33,650 nucleotides of DNA from an uncultured delta proteobacterium (GCA_903907985.1 CAIVQG010000079.1:1-33650), one strand, 5' to 3'. Positions 23,174-32,222 are shown, numbered from the stretch's first letter. The notes: generated by a model not told the origin, from the sequence alone. Made by a program: numbers and translations.

Positions 23174-25414
23174 CTAAATCCCGAACCATTTAACAATATT
23201 GAAGGCCAGTACTCCTCCGCAATAGGATGCCAGCAGGGTCAGCAGAATAGTCGAATAAAACCATTTATTGCTGTTCATTTCTTTTTTCAAAACGGCAATG
23301 GTTCCGGCGCAGGGAATAAAAAGCATCATGACCACCAGGAAAGCCGCGGCTGAGGCGTGGCTCATAACCTGCGGCAGCACATGCACCAATCCTTCTTCAC
23401 CGACCGCATAAAGGACACCCAGAGTAGCAACTACATTTTCTTTAGCCACCAGTCCTGTTAACAACGCGGCAATCATTTTCCAGTTCAAGCCCAGCGGCTC
23501 TCCGACGGGTTCGAGTAATTTACCCACTGCAGCCAGCCAGCTTTCTTCGACAATTCCGGAAGGATAATACGACAAAAACCAGACCAGTATGGCAACACCG
23601 AGAATTACAGTTCCCGCTTTTTGCACGAAGGAAACTGTTCTCGACCAGACAACCATCATAATCGTTCTTAAATCCGGCCGGTGATAAATGGGCAGCTCCA
23701 TAATAAAAGGAGCATCCTGCTTCCAGATGGTTTTATTTACAAAAATACCGGCGATACCCAGAGCAACAATATTTAGTGCCAGAATGCTCCAGGAAACATA
23801 AGGTGCCTTCGGCCCGAAAATGGCGGCGGAAACGAGTGTCAGGACGGCAAGCCTTGCCGTGCAGGGGACAAAGGGAATCAAAAGTAGGGTAATCATCCGG
23901 GCCTTGCGTGTTTCGATAATCCGAGCTCCCAATACGGCCGGGACATTGCAGCCGAAACCCAGGCACATCGGGATAAAACTTTTGCCGTGCAATCCGACGA
24001 GATGCATGATTCTGTCCATTACGTAGGCTGCGCGAGCCATATAGCCGATGTCTTCCAGGAGCGCCATCGTGACGAAGAAAATAATCAGGATGGGCAAAAA
24101 TGTAATTACCGAACCGGTACCGCCGATGATGCCGTTAAAAAATAAGCCCTTCAGCCAGACGGGCAATCCAATGAATAAAGGTTCACACCAGCCGGTAAAT
24201 CGGTGAATTAAACCATCCAGCCAGTTTTGTAAAGGGATGCCGATGGAGTAAGTGAGGAAGAATACAGCTGCCATAACTCCCAGCAAAATCGGAATGCCGA
24301 ATACCGGCCGGGTAAGAATGTGGTCGATCCGGTCGGTCAGCACTACCTGTCCCATCTTGAAACGGGAAAGCGCAGCTCTGGTTATTTCTTCAATCCAGTC
24401 ATAACGTCCATTGACGACAGCATGCAAAGAATCTTCATGCTCGGTGAAGAGCGCCAGAATTATTTTCCAGGAGTCTGCCGGAAGCTGCGCTTCCATTTGT
24501 CCGGATACGTCAGGGTCTCCCTCCATCAATTTTATTGTGAGCCATTCCGGGGTATAAGGGGCAATACAGTTAGGCCGCACCAGTTCCAGTATTTCCCGAT
24601 AAACACGGATGTGGTCAGCGGATACTTCCGGTAAATGCGGGTTGAGGTTGACATCACCGGCAGCGAAAGAGTTGATTTGCGCAACGAGTTCTTTAATGCC
24701 GCTGTTGCGTTTGGCAATCATCGGAATTACGGGAATGCCCAGTGCATTCTGCAAGGCCTGCGTATCGATTTGCATTCCCTGTTGTGAGGCAACGTCAAGC
24801 ATGTTGAGGGCGACAATTACTGGACGGTTGAGCAAGAGGACTTCCGAGAGAAGATAAAGGCTCCTCTCCAGTGCTGCTGCATTCAAAACCAGAACGACAA
24901 GATCAGGTATTTCTTGAATAATAAATTCGCGGGCGACTCTTTCTTCCTCGGAAAACGCTGTTAGGCTGTATGTTCCCGGTAAATCGACAATGCGAATCAA
25001 AGTGTTGGCAGTGCGGTGAAATCCTTCTTTCTTTTCGACGGTTTTACCCGGCCAATTGCCGACGTGCTGAGATAATCCGGTGAGGATGTTAAAAACAGTA
25101 GATTTGCCGACATTGGGTTGGCCGGCCAGCGCAACGAAAATTTCTTTATCTACAGGGGGGGCACAGGCATCATCCTTAGCAGCCGCAGTTTGATAAACCA
25201 TTATTTTTGCTGTTTCGCCCTGGCCTAAAGCAATTCTTGTATCCGCCACCTGCACGATCACAAGGCCGCCGCTCACCTGAACAATTTTAAATTTGGCATT
25301 AGTAGCAATACCCATTCCAGCCAGACGGCTGGTTAAGGCAGAGTCACCTTCAATAGAATGAATAATGCCCTGATCGCCGTCCTGCAATTGGGCTATGGAA
25401 ATCGGATTGGTCAT
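23174..25414 (-). CDS. feoB: Ferrous iron transporter, FeoA-FeoB fusion
   Basis: A 746-residue inner-membrane protein for Fe(II) uptake. Residues 1 to about 80 are a FeoA-type SH3-like domain (SRLAGMGIATNAKFKIVQVSGG). The G domain follows: G1 GQPNVGKST (98-106), GNWPGKTVEKKEG (G2 region), G3 DLPGTYSLTAF (from 144), G4 NMLD (204-207). The membrane part begins near residue 370 with two Gate motifs, including FIPMCLGFGCNVPAVLGAR and LIPFVPCTARLAV, each with a conserved cysteine. The ATG at 25414 is chosen over one 27 bases earlier because CTGGAG lies 4 nt upstream. No FeoC gene is seen. Iron from this transporter would serve siroheme synthesis in the cluster 5 kb away (inference). The gap upstream holds a repeat. 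Confidence 0.95.
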   Translation of the reverse strand: MTNPISIAQLQDGDQGIIHSIEGDSALTSRLAGMGIATNAKFKIVQVSGGLVIVQVADTRIALGQGETAKIMVYQTAAAKDDACAPPVDKEIFVALAGQPNVGKSTVFNILTGLSQHVGNWPGKTVEKKEGFHRTANTLIRIVDLPGTYSLTAFSEEERVAREFIIQEIPDLVVLVLNAAALERSLYLLSEVLLLNRPVIVALNMLDVASQQGMQIDTQALQNALGIPVIPMIAKRNSGIKELVAQINSFAAGDVNLNPHLPEVSADHIRVYREILELVRPNCIAPYTPEWLTIKLMEGDPDVSGQMEAQLPADSWKIILALFTEHEDSLHAVVNGRYDWIEEITRAALSRFKMGQVVLTDRIDHILTRPVFGIPILLGVMAAVFFLTYSIGIPLQNWLDGLIHRFTGWCEPLFIGLPVWLKGLFFNGIIGGTGSVITFLPILIIFFVTMALLEDIGYMARAAYVMDRIMHLVGLHGKSFIPMCLGFGCNVPAVLGARIIETRKARMITLLLIPFVPCTARLAVLTLVSAAIFGPKAPYVSWSILALNIVALGIAGIFVNKTIWKQDAPFIMELPIYHRPDLRTIMMVVWSRTVSFVQKAGTVILGVAILVWFLSYYPSGIVEESWLAAVGKLLEPVGEPLGLNWKMIAALLTGLVAKENVVATLGVLYAVGEEGLVHVLPQVMSHASAAAFLVVMMLFIPCAGTIAVLKKEMNSNKWFYSTILLTLLASYCGGVLAFNIVKWFGI

Positions 25415-25450
25415 GGTTCTCCAGTTATTGTTTGATTCCATTTCCAGATT

Positions 25451-25532
25451 AAGCGCTACCTTTGTTGGCGTTGTAGTCGGCTTCCTCTACGTATAGGTAA
25501 TACGCCTTGTTGCCTCCTCCTAGCCGCCGCGG
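25451..25532. repeat. Dispersed palindromic repeat, copy C (upstream of feoB)
   Basis: GGCTTCCTCTACGTAT-AGGTA-ATACGCCT at 25479-25506 matches the core at 658-685, with GTAT/ATAC as the centre of an imperfect palindrome whose flanks are rich in GTTG and CCTCC. It fills nearly the whole gap between feoB and the DUF2156 gene. I see no Fur-like site in this gap. Confidence 0.55.
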
Positions 25533-25534
25533 TA

Positions 25535-26410
25535 TCATCTGTGATCTGAAAACGGAATAAGACTGACACGATATTTTTTCAACAGCACTTCCGGCCCGTA
25601 TGAACCCTTAGTCCGGCGCAGATTTTTATTGCCCATGTCCTCTTCCAGATTGAGAAACTTATACTGAGGCAATAAACGCTTGGCCGTGTCGTTAAACATA
25701 AACTCATAAATGCCGTGATACTTCTTTGATGCCTTGGCAAAATGCAGGACAAATGTTTCCGTGTTTAAGGCCTCGCCAAGAATAAATCCGGCCGGCTCGT
25801 TGTCAATGTAATAAATAGTTCCCCATAAATCAAGCGCGGAAAATTTATCCAGAGCTTCCCGGCATTGCTCAAAATCTGTTTTATTTAACTCCATTCCGGA
25901 ATCATTTTGCCAGGTCTGTAAGATTGTCATCGCTTGTTGAGCATTATTATCAGCTATCGCTTCCGTCCGGGGATTATATGCGGAAAAGAATTGATTTAAA
26001 TGATTTCTGTGACGGTTATATTGATTCCCTTTGAAAGACGCCATCTTTTCCGTCAGATAAATATAATCCGATTCACTTTCGTCGCAGGTTATCACAAATT
26101 TATCTTCCGGGAAAAAGGAAAGCCATTCTTCGGGGATTGGGAAAAAGAAGTTTTGTTTATCCAAAAGAATTTCAAATGTCTGCTGTTCGCATTTTCGCAA
26201 GTCGTTTAACGGCATTATATAATTCTGACCCTGCCGGTTACAGCCGGATATAAATAATCCGCAATCAGTCTTCAAAAATTCGTAGTGACTGATGCTCCGG
26301 AAAAGGAATATATTGGCAAACGTGTAATCGGAAATCGGCAGATTAAGTTGATTAAACATCTCCAGAAGAAGTTCGCGGTGTTGAAAATCAATTGTTTCTA
26401 ATATCTTCAT
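25535..26410 (-). CDS. DUF2156 protein (phosphatidylglycerol lysyltransferase C-terminal-like)
   Basis: A 291-residue soluble protein of the DUF2156 family, a tandem GNAT-like fold related to the C-terminal domain of MprF. Supporting segments are YIYLTEKMASFKGNQYNRHR, the second-domain strands WGTIYYIDNEPAGFILGE, and the C-terminal FLNLEEDMGNKNLRRTKGSY followed by LKKYRV, which are typical of the family. There is no membrane domain, unlike full MprF. The acceptor substrate is unknown; aminoacyl transfer is only suggested by homology. The ATG has no clear ribosome site (TTAACAGTT upstream). The YgjP-like gene ends 35 bases upstream on the same strand, so the two may be cotranscribed. Confidence 0.85.
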   Translation of the reverse strand: MKILETIDFQHRELLLEMFNQLNLPISDYTFANIFLFRSISHYEFLKTDCGLFISGCNRQGQNYIMPLNDLRKCEQQTFEILLDKQNFFFPIPEEWLSFFPEDKFVITCDESESDYIYLTEKMASFKGNQYNRHRNHLNQFFSAYNPRTEAIADNNAQQAMTILQTWQNDSGMELNKTDFEQCREALDKFSALDLWGTIYYIDNEPAGFILGEALNTETFVLHFAKASKKYHGIYEFMFNDTAKRLLPQYKFLNLEEDMGNKNLRRTKGSYGPEVLLKKYRVSLIPFSDHR

Positions 26411-26445
26411 AAAATAACTGTTAATTAATCCTTTCTTTGTGCTGC

Positions 26446-27132
26446 TTAAAGAATAAATTTGTTACCGTTTTCTTTAAGCCAGCGCCTATGTAATTTATAT
26501 TCCGGCATGACTTTTTCTATCAATTTCCAGAATTGGGCAGAATGATTTTTTTCTTTAATGTGCATTAATTCATGAATAATCACATAATCAATTACCGGCG
26601 CCGGCGCCATGATCAACCGGAAGCTGAAAGCTAAATTGTTTTCTGGCGAACAAGAGCCCCAGCGTGTTTGGGCGGATGTAATTCTAATACGCTGCGGCAG
26701 CAACTGCAACTGGCGGCTAAGATTGTCAACTTGTCCAGCAAAATATGCTTTAGCTTTTGTCTTATACCATTCAATAAAATAACTTTTCCGCCGATCCACT
26801 CCATCGGGGCAGTTAAGATAAAAACGATTGCTCCAAAAAACAAGGCCCGGCGGCAGGTTTTGTTGAAAAAAAACTTCAAGAGGGTAAGGTGTGCCCAGAT
26901 AATGGAAATATTCGCCGGATATATATAGTTTTTCTCCTTCCCGAACCTGTTGCTCTTTTTGCTTTTGAATATTCTTTTGAATCCAAGCGTATTTTTGTTC
27001 GACAAAACTGTTAATCTCACTTGTGGGTGTAAAATAAGGCGCGGAGACAATAACAGCAGATTGTCTGGTGATATGCAGTGACATGGTCCTTCTTCTTTTT
27101 CGGCTTCTTTTCAGAATGTAGGGGACTGCCAT
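26446..27132 (-). CDS. YgjP-like M48-type metallopeptidase (DUF45)
   Basis: A 228-residue putative zinc hydrolase. The C-terminal half has the diagnostic pattern TRWGSCSPENNLAFSFRL, then VIDYVIIHELMHIKEKNHS and AQFW, where HELMH is the zinc-binding HExxH helix and the later His (NHS) the probable third ligand. The N-terminus is YILKRSRKRRRTMSL, as usual for the family. No signal peptide or membrane segment, so cytoplasmic. Some relatives are annotated as UTP pyrophosphatase, which the sequence cannot settle. The ATG at 27132 keeps the conserved N-terminal strand; GGAT upstream is a weak ribosome site. It is the first gene of a pair with the DUF2156 gene. Confidence 0.88.
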   Translation of the reverse strand: MAVPYILKRSRKRRRTMSLHITRQSAVIVSAPYFTPTSEINSFVEQKYAWIQKNIQKQKEQQVREGEKLYISGEYFHYLGTPYPLEVFFQQNLPPGLVFWSNRFYLNCPDGVDRRKSYFIEWYKTKAKAYFAGQVDNLSRQLQLLPQRIRITSAQTRWGSCSPENNLAFSFRLIMAPAPVIDYVIIHELMHIKEKNHSAQFWKLIEKVMPEYKLHRRWLKENGNKFIL

Positions 27133-27428
27133 TATTTATATCCAATTATAAAGATTGGTCAGGTGGCGCTGAATCTCGCAATTGCGTATAACGCCTTTTT
27201 CTTATCATAAATAAACCGCAATCACCATTTATTGTGAAACTTCAATTCCACAAGCAGAATCGTAATGGAATTGGCAAGATGAACTATCCTGCGCAGCGGA
27301 GGGCATAAATACTGGGTAGCGAGTTCGCAGAACTGGTTCCCATAGGATACTGCGAATGATTAAACAGAACTTTCCAATAAATCAATAGTATGCTAGGGAA
27401 TGAGTAAAATTTTACGAGCCTGAGAGCG

Positions 27429-27773
27429 ATGGAAAAAATCAACAGACGTCCCTGGGGGTATTACGAGGTTCTGGCAGATGCCTCCGATCATAAAGTGAAA
27501 ACAATCGTGGTTGAACCGGAAGGGCGGCTAAGTCTGCAGCGCCATAGATTGCGCAATGAGCACTGGTTTGTTGTTTCCGGTGAGGGCTGTGCGGTGGTTG
27601 AAGGCAAGGAGTTACCGCTTCGTGCCGGGACTGTAATTGATATACCGGCTCTGGCTAGGCATAGGGCCCAAAATTCCTCGACCGAAAACCTCGTTATCAT
27701 TGAAGTGCAGACTGGAGCATACTTCGGTGAAGATGATATCGAGCGATTTGAAGACGACTACGGCAGAACCTGA
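27429..27773 (+). CDS. Phosphomannose isomerase-type cupin
   Basis: A 114-residue single-domain cupin equal to the C-terminal domain of bifunctional mannose-1-phosphate guanylyltransferase/mannose-6-phosphate isomerase. Evidence: RRPWGYYEVL, LSLQRHRLRNEHWFVVSGEG with the metal-binding His and Glu residues, IPALARHRAQN, and IEVQTGAYFGEDDIERFEDD. It may isomerise fructose-6-phosphate and mannose-6-phosphate for GDP-mannose synthesis, but no guanylyltransferase domain is attached or nearby. The ribosome site is weak (GAGAG). It is followed on the same strand by the kinase-like gene after 66 bases. Confidence 0.85.
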   Translation: MEKINRRPWGYYEVLADASDHKVKTIVVEPEGRLSLQRHRLRNEHWFVVSGEGCAVVEGKELPLRAGTVIDIPALARHRAQNSSTENLVIIEVQTGAYFGEDDIERFEDDYGRT

Positions 27774-27839
27774 AGAGAGTAATATCCTTTTTCTGAAAGA
27801 ATCCAGGCAACATCTAATCAAATAATCGAGGTTTTTTTG

Positions 27840-28379
27840 ATGAAAGTATTTGTTGTAGTCGGAATGCCGGCTTCCGGCAAAAATATCGCCAGAGTTTATG
27901 CCGAAGCCAGAGGTATTCCTTATTTTGCCACCGGTGATCTTGTTCGTAATGAAGTCCGGAAGCGTGGTCTGGAGCATGATGCGGTTGCCGCTGCTACCGT
28001 TTCGACTGAGCTTCGTGGAGCGGACGGACTCGGAGTGACGCGACTGGCGCTGGCATCGGCGATGGAAAGCGGCGCAGATATTTTGTTTATGGAGGGGATG
28101 CGTTCACAACCGGAGATTGAACTGATTCGTAAAGAAGCCGAGTGTGTCGTTATTGCCTTTTTAGCGCCTAAACAATTACGCCTCCAAAGAATCATCTCAC
28201 GGCAAAGGGCGGATGATTCATCTTCATTATTTGACGTAAGAGATTTAAGGGAAATCGAATACGGTACTGCGATTCCGATTGTCCTGGCGGATGAATATAT
28301 CCTGAACACGGGAACCATGGCGGAAGCTGTCGAGCAAATCGATCAAATCATCCGGCGGAGAAAAAAAGGTTCAGGTTAG
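27840..28379 (+). CDS. UPF0200-type nucleoside/dephospho-CoA kinase-like P-loop protein
   Basis: A 179-residue P-loop protein resembling UPF0200, a family best known in archaea and related to adenylate/dephospho-CoA kinases. Features: Walker-A VVGMPASGKN, YFATGDLVRNEVRKRG, FMEGMRSQPEIEL, a lid-like RQRADD segment, and DVRDLREIEYGTAIPIVLADEYILN. The residue after the Walker lysine is Asn instead of Ser or Thr, which would weaken Mg-ATP binding unless compensated. The ATG at 27840 follows GAGGTTTTTTT; an in-frame TTG one codon earlier is less likely. The substrate is not known. Confidence 0.75.
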   Translation: MKVFVVVGMPASGKNIARVYAEARGIPYFATGDLVRNEVRKRGLEHDAVAAATVSTELRGADGLGVTRLALASAMESGADILFMEGMRSQPEIELIRKEAECVVIAFLAPKQLRLQRIISRQRADDSSSLFDVRDLREIEYGTAIPIVLADEYILNTGTMAEAVEQIDQIIRRRKKGSG

Positions 28380-28554
28380 CAGGCTTTTGAATAAGACCCC
28401 GCGGATGAGAAGGAGTCGTAATCGGGAAATTGGCTGAGCACGATGTTTTGTTGAGAGGTTTTCCTTCCTCCCTTCCTCTATAGCTCCGCCGGCAAAAAGA
28501 GACAAAAGGTTACGAGGCTGCACAAACAGAACGGACATTATGCTGGAGGTTCTT

Positions 28555-29865
28555 ATGGCGGATGCAATCATCATCGGAGCAGGTTACGCCGGAATGAGCG
28601 CCGCGGCGCTTCTGGCCCACTCCGGCAGAAAAGTTATTGTCCTGGAGGCTGCAGGCACAATCGGCGGTAGGGCGTACGCTTACAGAAACGAGAAAGGATA
28701 TCTCTGGGAGTACGGTGCGCATTCACATAGGCTTGCTCATAAGGGTATCGCCAACGAGGTGTTTAAAAGGCTCGGCGAAGAAATTGATTTCCTGCCCGAG
28801 GCCAAAGACGCTAAGCTGATATTTCAGGAAAAGCTCTGGGAAAGACCGGAAGGCTCGGCGGGATTTTTGAAAACGCCCATGCTTTCCTTGCGGGCAAGGC
28901 TTACGCTCCTTGTTTTACTGATAAAGATTAAAAAGGCCAATCCTATAGAGTGGTACGATAAAACCCTGCTCGATTTTTATAAAACATCATTTCAGAATCC
29001 TGAAGTTGAAGCATTCCTGCCATTCCTCGGCATGACCGTCATGTGCCCTGCACCGGATAAGGTCAGCGCAGGCGAAGTCATTGCATTCCTGCAAAGGGCA
29101 TTAAAAGCCGGGGTTGGTGTTGGCGAGCCCAGAAGCGGCTCCGCCCAGATATTCTCCAGACTGGAGAAACACATCGAAAAAAGCGGTGAGATACATCTTC
29201 AGGAAAAGGCTCAAAAGATAATTATTGAAAACGGCCGGGCGGTTGGTGTGGAAACGGACAGGGTAAAATATTCCGCCCCAAACATAATCTTTGCCGCAAG
29301 ACTACCACTCGTCCTCGACCTGATGGACAATCTTCTCCTGCCCAAAGACCTGGTGGATTACGCAAAAAATATCGAGAACAGCTCCGGTCTCACCATCGAT
29401 TTCATAACAGACATGCCGGTTACAAATATTCGCTCAAGCCTTCTCGGCGTTGATGTCCCCATATGGGCGCGCTTCCAGTCCAATGCCGATGATTCATTTA
29501 CGCCTCCGGGAAAATATCTCTCGACCTGGGGGATCATGCTCCCGTGGCACTTTAACGGCGATGAGAAAACCGTCGAACAGACGGAGAAAAGGCTTAAAAG
29601 TACAATCTCAGCCATCTTTCCTGATTTTATGTCTAAGGTTGTCGCCGAAAGAAAGACCGTTGTGCCGGTAATGAACGGAAATGTCCTTACGCCAGCCCAG
29701 TCCAAGCCTTACCGGCCGGACATCGAATGCTCCACAATTAAAGGCCTCTATTTTATCGGTGACACGGTCAAGGGAGACGGCTGTTCCGGCGACATCAGCT
29801 TTTCCTCGGCACTGATCGCGGCAGATAGAATACTGGGTTCCCGGATGGGCAAGTCAAACGTTTGA
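28555..29865 (+). CDS. FAD-dependent oxidoreductase, phytoene desaturase / amine oxidase-like
   Basis: A 436-residue flavoprotein. The N-terminal dinucleotide-binding motif is IIIGAGYAGMSAAALLAHSG, ending with the acidic VLEAAGTIGGRA that contacts the FAD ribose. The C-terminal FAD motif is GLYFIGDTVKGDGCSGDISF. The domain order matches the phytoene desaturase/carotenoid isomerase and protoporphyrinogen oxidase superfamily. The substrate is unknown; a PgoX-type protoporphyrinogen oxidase role would be redundant here because heme is made through siroheme. ATG at 28555 has GGAGG 5 nt upstream. An earlier ATG at 28540 lacks such a site. Confidence 0.85.
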   Translation: MADAIIIGAGYAGMSAAALLAHSGRKVIVLEAAGTIGGRAYAYRNEKGYLWEYGAHSHRLAHKGIANEVFKRLGEEIDFLPEAKDAKLIFQEKLWERPEGSAGFLKTPMLSLRARLTLLVLLIKIKKANPIEWYDKTLLDFYKTSFQNPEVEAFLPFLGMTVMCPAPDKVSAGEVIAFLQRALKAGVGVGEPRSGSAQIFSRLEKHIEKSGEIHLQEKAQKIIIENGRAVGVETDRVKYSAPNIIFAARLPLVLDLMDNLLLPKDLVDYAKNIENSSGLTIDFITDMPVTNIRSSLLGVDVPIWARFQSNADDSFTPPGKYLSTWGIMLPWHFNGDEKTVEQTEKRLKSTISAIFPDFMSKVVAERKTVVPVMNGNVLTPAQSKPYRPDIECSTIKGLYFIGDTVKGDGCSGDISFSSALIAADRILGSRMGKSNV

Positions 29866-29918
29866 AAGAAAGATTGTCAGGAAAATATAGTAAAAACGAG
29901 ACCCCGTCGTCAGGTATT

Positions 29919-29961
29919 AAGCCCATATTTATAGGAACGAATTATTGCCTATATCCGGCTT
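29919..29961. terminator. Imperfect hairpin, candidate bidirectional terminator
   Basis: AAGCCCATATTTATAGG (29919-29935) pairs with CCTATATCCGGCTT (29948-29961) with a few bulges around a 12-nt loop. It lies between the flavoprotein gene (+) and the helicase gene (-), which converge, so it probably ends one or both transcripts. A/T-rich sequence follows on the + strand, but a clean T run is missing. Confidence 0.5.
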
Positions 29962-30003
29962 AAAATAAAAAGGACGGATCTCGGATGAAAAAGAAAGTAC
30001 TTG

Positions 30004-31740
30004 TTATCTTCCCTTGCGGGTGTCCTTCGTCCTTTTGCGCGCAAAAAAAGAATTACCCGGTTTTATATATCGTTTTGTTTCTTTGCTTTGGCTGTCTCTG
30101 CTTTTGTGTTTTTCGGCATATTCAATCTGTACCCGGCGGTCCTGGAATTTTTCTTTTTTCAATTTGGCCATGAGAATGTCTACCTGACCGGGATCTATTT
30201 CGAAAAACGAACAGGAACGCGTTACCTCAATATGGGAAATGCGCAGGTTAGGTATATTGGCCGCGTCGGACAGATATGTTCTGAGGCTGCGGTCATTAAA
30301 TTTTTCCATTTGCCCCAGATTTATAAACAGGCGAACAGAACCGGAAGAACTGCCAGAGCCTGAAGACTTCCTTTCCGGCCTGCTTACTTCCTTTCTCATT
30401 TCCACATTGATATCGGCAGCACGGCTGTAATAACTCAAAAAGCGGTTAAATTCAGTGGAGATGAACCGAGCAATGATATCTTCCTTGCTGAGCGGCTTTA
30501 ATTTTTCGTAAACAGCGGGCAGAAATTCTTCAATTTCTTTGTGTTTAATCTCGGTATTCTTTAATTTTTCCACCAGGTGCAATAACTGCCTGTTGCAGAC
30601 TTCTTTGCCGGTAGGTATTTTAACCTGCTCAAACTTTTTGCCTATTTGCTTCTCGATCTGTTTGATCCGGAAATGCTCTTTTAAATTGATAATGACAATG
30701 GAAATGCCGGATTTGCCCGCACGTCCGGTTCGTCCGCTGCGATGAGTGTAATGTTCAATATCGTCCGGGAGATTATAATTGATGATGTGCGTTAAATCCG
30801 TGACATCAATTCCCCGGGCAGCAACGTCGGTAGCCACCAGCATTTGCAGATTTCGGGTTCTAAAGCGGTTCATGACGCTGTCTCGTTGCGTCTGGGAAAG
30901 ATCGCCGTGCAGGGAGTCCGCGTTATAGCCGTCTTTCATTAAGGAGTCGGCAATTTCCTGGGTTTCAATTTTTGTCCGGCAAAAAATAATTGCATAGATA
31001 TCGGGATAATAATCGGCAATCCTTTTGAGGGCGACATAGCGGTCTTTGGCATGCGCCACATAGTACTGGTGTTGAATATTTTCCGCTCCCGTATTCCTGG
31101 AGCCGACTGTTATTTCCGCCGGTTTTTTCATATAGCTGCGGGCGATACTTTCAATGCCCTTAGGCATCGTCGCCGAAAACAGCAGGACTCTTTTCTCCGC
31201 GGGCGTTCCGGATAAGATTTCATTCAAATCGTCTTTGAAGCCCATATCCAGCATTTCGTCGGCTTCGTCGAGCACCAGCCAGCTGATTGCGGAAACATTT
31301 ACCTTTTTCCGTTTGAGCATGTCGAGCATGCGTCCCGGTGTGGCCACGACAATCTGCGCTCCGGCGGCCACCTGCCTGATCTGAGTGAGAATATTTGCGC
31401 CGCCGTAAATCGGGACGATATTCAGGCCGTCAATGTGCCGGGAAAAATTGCTGAGATCATCGGTTATTTGCAGGCAAAGCTCTCTGGTGGGTGCCAGAAT
31501 CAAGGCCTGTGTCTTAGGTGAGGAGGTATCAATCTGTTGAATAATGGGTATGCCGAAGGCGGCTGTCTTGCCTGTTCCTGTATGAGCCAGGGCAACCAGA
31601 TCTCTGGTATCCTCTAATAAAAAGGGGATAACCTTTTCCTGAACGGCCATGGGTGCAATAAATCCCATTTCCGTTATTGCTTTGAAGATTCGTTTGTCTA
31701 TGCCTAATTCTTTAAATGTCTTAGTATCCGTTTTTATAAT
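30004..31740 (-). CDS. DEAD-box RNA helicase, DeaD/DbpA type, probable ATT start
   Basis: A cytoplasmic RNA helicase of 578 residues if it starts at ATT (31738-31740), or 554 if at ATG 31666-31668. Motifs: I AHTGTGKT, Ia PTREL, II DEAD in VLDEADEMLDMGF, III SATMP, V ATDVAARGIDV, VI HRSGRTGRA, followed by a DbpA-type RNA-binding domain (SVRLFINLGQMEKFND, YLSDAANIPNLRISHIEV) and a basic tail ending KRTKDTRKGR. Such domains bind 23S rRNA, so ribosome assembly or cold adaptation is likely. The 24 codons before the ATG keep the conserved pre-Q region (TFKELGIDKRIFKAI), have no ATG, GTG or TTG, and are bounded upstream by TGA. GAGG lies 4 nt before the ATT. The ATG alternative would lose the N-terminal part of the Q-motif region. 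Confidence 0.9.
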   Translation of the reverse strand: MIKTDTKTFKELGIDKRIFKAITEMGFIAPMAVQEKVIPFLLEDTRDLVALAHTGTGKTAAFGIPIIQQIDTSSPKTQALILAPTRELCLQITDDLSNFSRHIDGLNIVPIYGGANILTQIRQVAAGAQIVVATPGRMLDMLKRKKVNVSAISWLVLDEADEMLDMGFKDDLNEILSGTPAEKRVLLFSATMPKGIESIARSYMKKPAEITVGSRNTGAENIQHQYYVAHAKDRYVALKRIADYYPDIYAIIFCRTKIETQEIADSLMKDGYNADSLHGDLSQTQRDSVMNRFRTRNLQMLVATDVAARGIDVTDLTHIINYNLPDDIEHYTHRSGRTGRAGKSGISIVIINLKEHFRIKQIEKQIGKKFEQVKIPTGKEVCNRQLLHLVEKLKNTEIKHKEIEEFLPAVYEKLKPLSKEDIIARFISTEFNRFLSYYSRAADINVEMRKEVSRPERKSSGSGSSSGSVRLFINLGQMEKFNDRSLRTYLSDAANIPNLRISHIEVTRSCSFFEIDPGQVDILMAKLKKEKFQDRRVQIEYAEKHKSRDSQSKETKRYIKPGNSFFARKRTKDTRKGR

Positions 31741-31820
31741 GTTTCCTCACTTATTTCACGAGATTGGTGGATTGTTTGCCGGCAGTATTCCGGCGGAAAT
31801 TATGGAAATAGATATGGTTC

Positions 31821-31847
31821 ATTATACTTAATTTGTAAAATATTCAA
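31821..31847 (-). promoter_or_regulatory. Promoter of the DeaD/DbpA-type helicase gene
   Basis: On the minus strand TTGAAT (31842-31847), a 15-nt spacer, and a perfect TATAAT (31821-31826). The start would be near 31814, about 75 nt before the ATT, and includes a short GCCGG/CCGGC hairpin. The spacer is short. Confidence 0.5.
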
Positions 31848-31859
31848 GGAAAGGTTTTG

Positions 31860-32222
31860 CTGGCTTATTTCCGTGTTTCCGATGAAATGTAACGCAGAAG
31901 TCAGAATTTATTAGCTGTTGGAAAGAAAATGTGCCTGCTTTTTAACTTACATCCGGCAGATCAAGAAGACATCCGTGCCACAACGACGGGGATGAACCGA
32001 TAGAAAAAGCTGGATTCTCTACTAAAATAATGCGGCATAAGAATGACTACTTGAACCATGCTTGACTTGACAGACAGCATCAAAATAAGTCGTGTCTCGG
32101 TAGTTGTTACACCTAACAAATGTTTTTGAAAAGTTGTGCCGGTGTGAATTACAATTTGAAAGGTGCAGCGAAAAACTAAGCAGGAGCGGTTTGTTGGACA
32201 ATTATTAAACTGTATATTTTCT
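31860..32222. other. Intergenic gap, no feature recognised
   Basis: About 360 bases between the helicase promoter region and the membrane-protein gene, with stop codons in all frames at short spacing. I see no tRNA, terminator or repeat here. Confidence 0.35.

Noticed and set aside
27243-27273. CAATTCCA / TGGAATTG inverted repeat upstream of the cupin gene
   Set aside because: Only 8 bp with a 15-nt loop and no T run; could be an operator, but nothing supports it.
29985-30363. Plus-strand frames after the flavoprotein gene
   Set aside because: They are antisense to the basic C-terminus of the helicase gene and have no domain.
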